From assembly GCA_000827265.1 (NCBI GenBank), contig KN834771.1, positions 153,650 to 217,649 of the forward strand: DNA of 64,000 bases. The letters are read 5' to 3'. Shown piece by piece: positions 59,303 through 64,000 of the stretch. The notes under the pieces were generated by a model. It was given only the letters and a program-made list of their open reading frames with translations. It ran no database searches and was not told where the DNA came from. The position numbers were made by a program, and so were the translations under genes. The stretch comes from Collybiopsis luxurians FD-317 M1 (taxonomy: Eukaryota > Basidiomycota > Agaricomycetes > Agaricales > Omphalotaceae). Positions within the stretch are counted from its first letter, which is position 1. Each line of letters opens with the position of its first letter.

Positions 59303-59485
59303 ATGTCCATCGATGATTCAAACTCTGCTCCTGTGTAGATTCTCTCTCCTCTTCACCGGCGCCGTCGGCCTCGTCCAATGACGTCCTCTATAGAAGGATC
59401 GCCGAGGTCATTGCAGAGGGAGAGCACGCGACGGATGCCGAGTACAGTTTTGGATTGGAATGTCAAAACCTGCTGTGCTAGGACT
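59303..59485 (+). pseudogene. Captured gene fragment
   Basis: ATG at 59303 gives MSIDDSNSAP; after a frame break a coherent frame continues as SSNDVLYRRIAEVIAEGEHA and YSFGLECQNLL to a stop at 59484-59486 region. A further piece with splice-like GCAG precedes about 59971 and runs SPSAASTS...SPSYRFNEDMS to a stop near 60150. Together they look like the 5' exons of a host gene split by the foldback at 59507. The gene is not recognised. Confidence 0.4.
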
Positions 59486-59506
59486 TGGGTGGCCTGGTGG
59501 ACATGA

Positions 59507-59882
59507 CACCTCACTGGTGGCCAAAAACACCGCTGGGAAAAAGAAGCGGAAAAGGTAAAGAAAAAGCTCTTCTTTTTCGGCAGCTTTTTCGAATGAAAAA
59601 TTTAACTTTTGCAACTCGAGAAAGACAAAGGGAAAGATTGAGCTTTTCATTACCTTATCCACCCGAAAAATGTATCGGTCCGATTGGGGCCGCACCGTGA
59701 CGGTCGGACCGGCGCCTTTTACAGGCGCGAAAGTCAGTGAAAAAGAATATCTATTTCTTTGTGTTTCTCGAGTGGCAAAACTATACTTTTTCACTTGAAA
59801 AATTTATTGAAAAAGAAGACCTTTTTCCTTATCTTTTTCGCTTCTTTTTCCAAGTGGCATTGTCGGTCTGTCATGAGGTGTG
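59507..59882. repeat. Foldback / MITE of about 375 bp
   Basis: The two halves are imperfect inverted repeats: ACACCTCACTGGTGGCCAAA... at the left and ...CCACTTGGAAAAAGAAGCG in the reverse complement at the right, with AAAGAAAAAG-rich arms and a central CGGTCCGA / GGTCGGACCG pair. It interrupts a coding remnant. Confidence 0.6.
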
Positions 59883-60720
59883 AAAGGATTTTGAATGTGT
59901 ATGTATTCATTTTTTTTTCTTTTCCTTTTGCTTGTCATTTGACTGATTCTTCCTCGGCCTATCGTATGCAGCCTTGGACACCCAAATCAACAAGATTCCC
60001 CTTCCGCTGCATCCACTTCCTGCTTCTCTTCATGCCCTCTTCCTCGTTTCACTCTTTTTCCTTCGCATACTAGTGCAAATTCCGCGAATGCGAACCTGGC
60101 GCTGTCTTCGACATTGCCCTCTTCGCCCAGCTACCGTTTCAACGAAGACATGTCATAGAAATTGACCTCTCCTACCACTTCTGTGTTCTCTCCGTTCTCC
60201 AAGAACAGAAAATTGCCGGTATTTTATCCCTCCTGTTTGTATTTTGTGCCCATTATATTATATCGCTTCTGACTTCTGTCGCTGTTAAGCTGTTTAGGCA
60301 CCTCGTCGGATAGCATATCAAAGCTTGTTATCTTCAGTAAGTCGTTTGATTTTTTTCTCTTCATTGCGGTATATACCATATAACCTGGTAGTGTAGATTT
60401 GATGTAGTAATTAGGTACTAGGTAGAAGAATATATGAATTCGAATGCAGATGAACGAACAAAAAGCGTTTCGATAATGGTTGATTTAGTGGTACAATCTC
60501 AATCAATATGACTGCTTCGAAAGGTCATATTGATTGTAACGCGCAGTCAATTTGACTATGCGTACATCAATATGATTGTAAAACACCGTTCACCCCATTT
60601 CCGCTTATCACTCAGCTTGACAGTCAATATGACTGCCGAGCACAATTATTCTGACAGCTATGGACAATCAGTATGACTTTTTTTTCGCAGTCAGTCCGAT
60701 CGTTTATTATTCCCGCAGTG

Positions 60721-61010
60721 TGGTGCGAAGCATATTCGATGCTCACCGTCGCCGCCCGCAGGATACAGAAATCTCGTATCTCCAGCTTGATCATGACACC
60801 ATGCGCCTGGAGCGTTGAACGCATTGTAGGATGTTCCACAGATTACCGGGTCAAAGTCTACGGGATATTCTGCTTCTTGAAGAGCGTCGTTCACGAAGTC
60901 AATATGTAACTGCGGGTATGCTGGGGTACTAGATCGATAGCCTGACTATGAAAGGTTATCTGTGTCGGTGTTCAGAACCAGTGAAAGATGACGGTCACAT
61001 GCAAAACTTA
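60721..61010 (-). pseudogene. AP-3 complex mu-subunit copy C, N-terminal part
   Basis: Continuation of the relic at 57405-58399 beyond the CACTG element. The minus strand reads SGYRSSTPAYPQLHIDFVND, ALQEAEYPVDFDPVICG and TRFLYPAGGDGEH, the longin-domain end of AP-3 mu. Frame breaks and no clear start codon. Confidence 0.7.
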
Positions 61011-62400
61011 AAACTTCAACACCCATGGCCAACTCCTCGCTACTCACTGACACTGACAGTATAAAGTCGCTCTACGCGTATCCCTTTTCGCCGCAAACTC
61101 GTCAAGCTGCCAACGCCGTTGTTTCCCAAGAAATATACAAGACAATCATTCGCTGAAGGCCCGTTCACATTCCTACCAGCATCCTTAGAATTTTCGGTAT
61201 CTTGAATTCTATCGACATTTATCTTGAAATACCCCAGAACCAGTTTTTTCTCCCGGCAATGCTCTTGTACCTCGTTCCAGCTAGAACGCGCACTATCCCC
61301 TTCATCCCTTGTACCGTCCATACTCAAATAACAGACGATGATAACGGATTCCGCTACTTTGACTCTCAGTTCGTCACTGCCCCAAAGACGTGTTGGATTA
61401 TGGAAATTATCCAGTTCATCACTTGTAATGGCGGCGATATGGGCTGTCCGTACAAAGTTCCTAGGAACTCCACATGCAATATGTATTAGCCTGCCTGATA
61501 CGTCGTAGGGTCACTCGTATGTATTTCTCGCATGTATTTCTCGATATACTTGGGTTGAAGCTGTAGACATGATTTTCTGATCGATAAAAATGTTGTTGTT
61601 GAGCATAGAATTGGACTTCTCGGCCTCTCGTTCTTATCTTCACGTGTTCACCCTCCAGGCCACATCCACGCACTGCCTTAATGTTTCTCATCCGGCTCGA
61701 CATTTCTGGCGTCCATCTTTCATTTAGCAAATAATCTAATCCTTCAGTAATAACTTGAAACTCCGAGACTGTTATGGGCGCCGCTGGCAGCTACGTGCTG
61801 TTTGCATGGGTCGCAATTGCGACGGCCAATGTTCAAGACCCCGCAAAAGGATAGTCTTTCTATTTTTCCCTGTCCTCACTCCTAATCCCTCCATCTCGCC
61901 CAGAAGAGAAATATATAGAATTATCAAACTCCGCTGCTCACAACTTCTCAATCTTTTTCTTTTCTGCTGATGATCATGCTGAAGACATGGGGTGTTTTTG
62001 CTGCACTGTATGTCATGCACGAGCTCGGAAGGTATTTGAGTGAACATATGTGATTGATTTGGCCGGCAACAACACCTATGTCACGGAGAAACCCAGCAAG
62101 TATCCAAGCTGAAATGCGCATGTAGAATAATCGAGTTCAGTTCAGAGTATGCATTTTGCAGTGCCACAAGCTGTACAAATGATTGAATGATCTATCGGAA
62201 ATGCTGTAAGACAAACTGCAATGCAGTCGAAGCATATTTTTAACATGAGCTTGAAACTGTAGTGGGTGTGGCCACTCCGACAGCAATGCTGCAACACCTT
62301 AATAATGCCCTTAAACTCGATCTCCCCCCCACCCCACCCCCAATCTTTGCAATTTTTTTTTGACAAGCATCTTTCAAATCACTTGTATCTGTGGACCATT
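61011..62400. repeat. Downstream part of duplicated block, second copy
   Basis: Counterpart of 55850-57400 (see there), in the same order and orientation, continuing to the CAAGCATCTTTC / CAAACATCTTTC landmark at about 62370 and 57400. It directly precedes the second microexon gene. No gene is named. Confidence 0.6.
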
Positions 62401-64000
62401 ATGGATTCAACAAACTCCAGGTCGTTTACTGCACCTTCTGAATCTGACTCGAGACCTGGCTTTTTTCAGAATGCACACAACTTTCGGGTGACAGAATCCA
62501 GTTTCACATACATCGATAAGAATCAGGTTATTAGTCCGAGTGAGTATCTTATGTGCATATGACTTGGTGTTCATATCAAGCATTGAATAGGTGTAGGCTT
62601 TTAAATTTTTTCCAATTTAATTGGGGGTGAATTAGCATTTTCAGGTTTGTTATTATCGCAAAGGACCCTTGCGCCCGGGTGTTCAGCAACTGAAAGATTA
62701 TTATATCGTGGGTTCCCGCCAAGCAGGAAGCCGAGAGGAAGTTGATGAGATTGTGCGAAAGTTTGATCGAGAGGAAGACCGAGATTTGTTTTATGACTGT
62801 CTTCAACGGTCAGGGTGAGAATTTATTCTTTGAGCTTAATGAATGACACAATGATTATTGGTGGCATTGAGATGGGCTCCGTTCAGCATGCAACCGCTTT
62901 GGAAACTCGAGATCAATGGGTCGCCATGTTTGGCAGTATCATCTGCACGTGAGTTCCCACTATCACCATCAGGTTTTGATTGGGTGCTGAATCAAATTAA
63001 TGGCAGCTGTGTATACATTACAAGAAATGATCGGAAGAACTTATTACTCGCCAGCAGTAAAAACAAACATGGTAGGAGATATTCTATTGGTGAAACTGCA
63101 AAAGAGTGCTAATAAGGATCAAGTATCTGAAAGTAGCAGTAAGACCACCGCTACACTACAGAGTTAGTGAGTGGTACACTTATATGGAAACTTATAGAAA
63201 TTCTTCCTGGAGAATGACAAAGTGTATCCTGGACACTGGGATAGTTTTCAGCTTTGGGAGGGGAGGGGGAAGTTCAGAGAATTGAGGCTGTTTGATCAGA
63301 GTGGAAACTTTATAATAGACCCAGAGGAGCTGAAGTCATTGGAATTAATCTATGAAGAGTTTGAAGGATACAAGGTTTGACTCATGTCTATCTTCATATT
63401 GATGAAAGTTAACAAATGAATTTAGAAACATGGAGATAGGGAATTCTGTGAAAAAGCAAGAAAATACTGGGAAAAGCATGATATGGAAGGTAAGATCATG
63501 TGAAATACACCATAAAAGAATTCATAATAAGTATGGTGGATCAAAACATGAAAGGCAAACAACAATTACACTATGAAGCAATGCTGCATATTAAGGAAAA
63601 GGTAGAATTTATTATGGCTAGAGATAACCTTCACTGAAACATGATCTGATATCTTTATTAGATGGTGAGTGATTGGATGCACAGTTTAATCATAGGAGTT
63701 GGATATCTGAATTGAAATTTAAATCAATGTCCACTCACTCCATTGGAACATCCCCTCTTCCCATAGTCAGTGAGTTCTTCATCTCCCATGTTCCCTTGCA
63801 AATCAATGTCCACTCACTCTATTGGAACATTCCCCCTTCCCATAGTCAGTGAGTTCTTCATCTCCCATGTTCCCTTGCAAATTGATGTCTACTCACTCCA
63901 TTGGAACATCACCCCTTCCCATAGTCAGTGAGTTCTTCATCTCCCATGTTCCCTTGCAAATCAATGTCCACTTACTCCATTGGAACATCCCCCCTTCCCA
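62401..64000 (+). CDS. Microexon-array gene, copy 2 (runs off the window)
   Basis: Exons: 62401-62539, 62591-62592 (2 nt), 62645-62814, 62872-63071, 63124-63138 (15 nt), 63211-63374, 63426-63489, 63555-63601, 63662-63664, then TCA microexons at 63767-63769, 63846-63848 and 63925-63927. All phases close. Protein landmarks: FFQNAHNFRVTESSFTYIDK, DYYIVGSRQAGSREEVDEIV, FDREEDRDLF, PLWKLEINGSP, SGFDWVLNQINGSCVYIT, KFRELRLFDQSGNFIIDPEE and FCEKARKYWEKHD. No domain is named. It has no internal stop where copy 1 has TGA, but the acceptor before 63211 reads CCTGG instead of copy 1's TCTAG, so this intron may not be removed or may use another site. The 3' end lies outside. Confidence 0.5.
63665..64000 (+). 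repeat. Start of intron-like 79-bp tandem array, copy 2
   Basis: Units of exactly 79 bp, nearly identical, each running from GTGAGTTCTTCATCTCCCAT through CCACTCACTCCATTGGAACA to CCCTTCCCATAG, then TCA. The high identity shows recent amplification, unlike the diverged array at 49360-52039. The window ends inside the fourth unit. Confidence 0.85.

Larger units (their letters stand above)
58400..60720. mobile_element. 2.3-kb CACTG-ended element carrying a gene fragment
   Basis: Ends are CACTGTGGGAA and TTCCCGCAGTG, inverted repeats with 10 of 11 bases matching. TGGT stands on both sides (58396-58399 and 60721-60724) as target duplication in AP-3 mu relic C. Subterminal regions (58410-58560 and 60500-60700) carry many copies of a CAATCAATATGATTG-like palindrome in both orientations, typical of transposase-binding repeats. 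Inside are a coding remnant (59303-59485) and a foldback (59507-59882). No transposase frame is seen, so it is non-autonomous. Confidence 0.75.

Noticed and set aside
63139..63210. Alternative phase for exon 6 of the microexon genes using the TATAG/CATAG acceptor and an FFLEN reading
   Set aside because: It would be in frame with exon 6 only if the preceding exon ended in phase 0, which no exon combination gives; the C/T tract plus TCTAG in copy 1 is the better acceptor.

Overview
The window is fungal nuclear DNA, almost certainly from a mushroom-forming basidiomycete (Agaricomycetes). The evidence is dense short introns (mostly 49-68 nt, GT-AG), a FunK1-type protein kinase relic, a multi-pass membrane protein of an agaricomycete type (ISDSIVVWRAW core), and many lineage-specific repeats. 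No bacterial, organellar or viral gene block is visible.

Positions 1-32,500 are a normal gene-bearing region. In order: the 3' end of a TDA3-like FAD oxidoreductase (+); a basidiomycete-type hypothetical protein (+); a 1,102-residue SAP-domain protein (-) divergent from a 16-exon mitochondrial type II NADH dehydrogenase (+); a WH1-CRIB protein (-); a seven-exon membrane protein (+); a decayed copy of UPF3; a FunK1 kinase pseudogene (-); the intact nonsense-mediated-decay factor UPF3 (-); a SAM-dependent methyltransferase (-); and a 1,705-residue protein kinase (-) divergent from the splicing factor SYF2 (+). Exon joins were worked out by hand; every intact model closes in frame.

Positions 32,500-64,000 are accessory DNA. 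They hold TIR elements of several families (a 484-bp MITE and its 850-bp relative carrying a nested insertion; two CACTG-ended elements, one a foldback with a 385-base assembly gap, the other cutting a pseudogene and carrying a gene fragment), an RNase H retroelement relic, a second decayed UPF3 piece, and a duplicated block made of an AT-hook gene (one intact, one broken) and degenerate copies of the AP-3 mu-subunit gene.

The most unusual feature is a gene family present twice (48,096-52,088 and 62,401 to beyond the end). Both copies share matching exon lengths, including a 2-nt microexon and a probable 15-nt microexon. Their last ordinary exon ends in phase 0. It is followed by a tandem array of intron-like units (about 36 in copy 1), each ending in YAG and starting in GTGAGT or similar, almost all separated by exactly three nucleotides. 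Read as splicing units, this is an array of single-codon exons. In copy 1 the triplets vary and contain no stop codon; in copy 2 the visible units are near-identical 79-bp repeats all carrying TCA. Whether the array is spliced cannot be decided from DNA alone.
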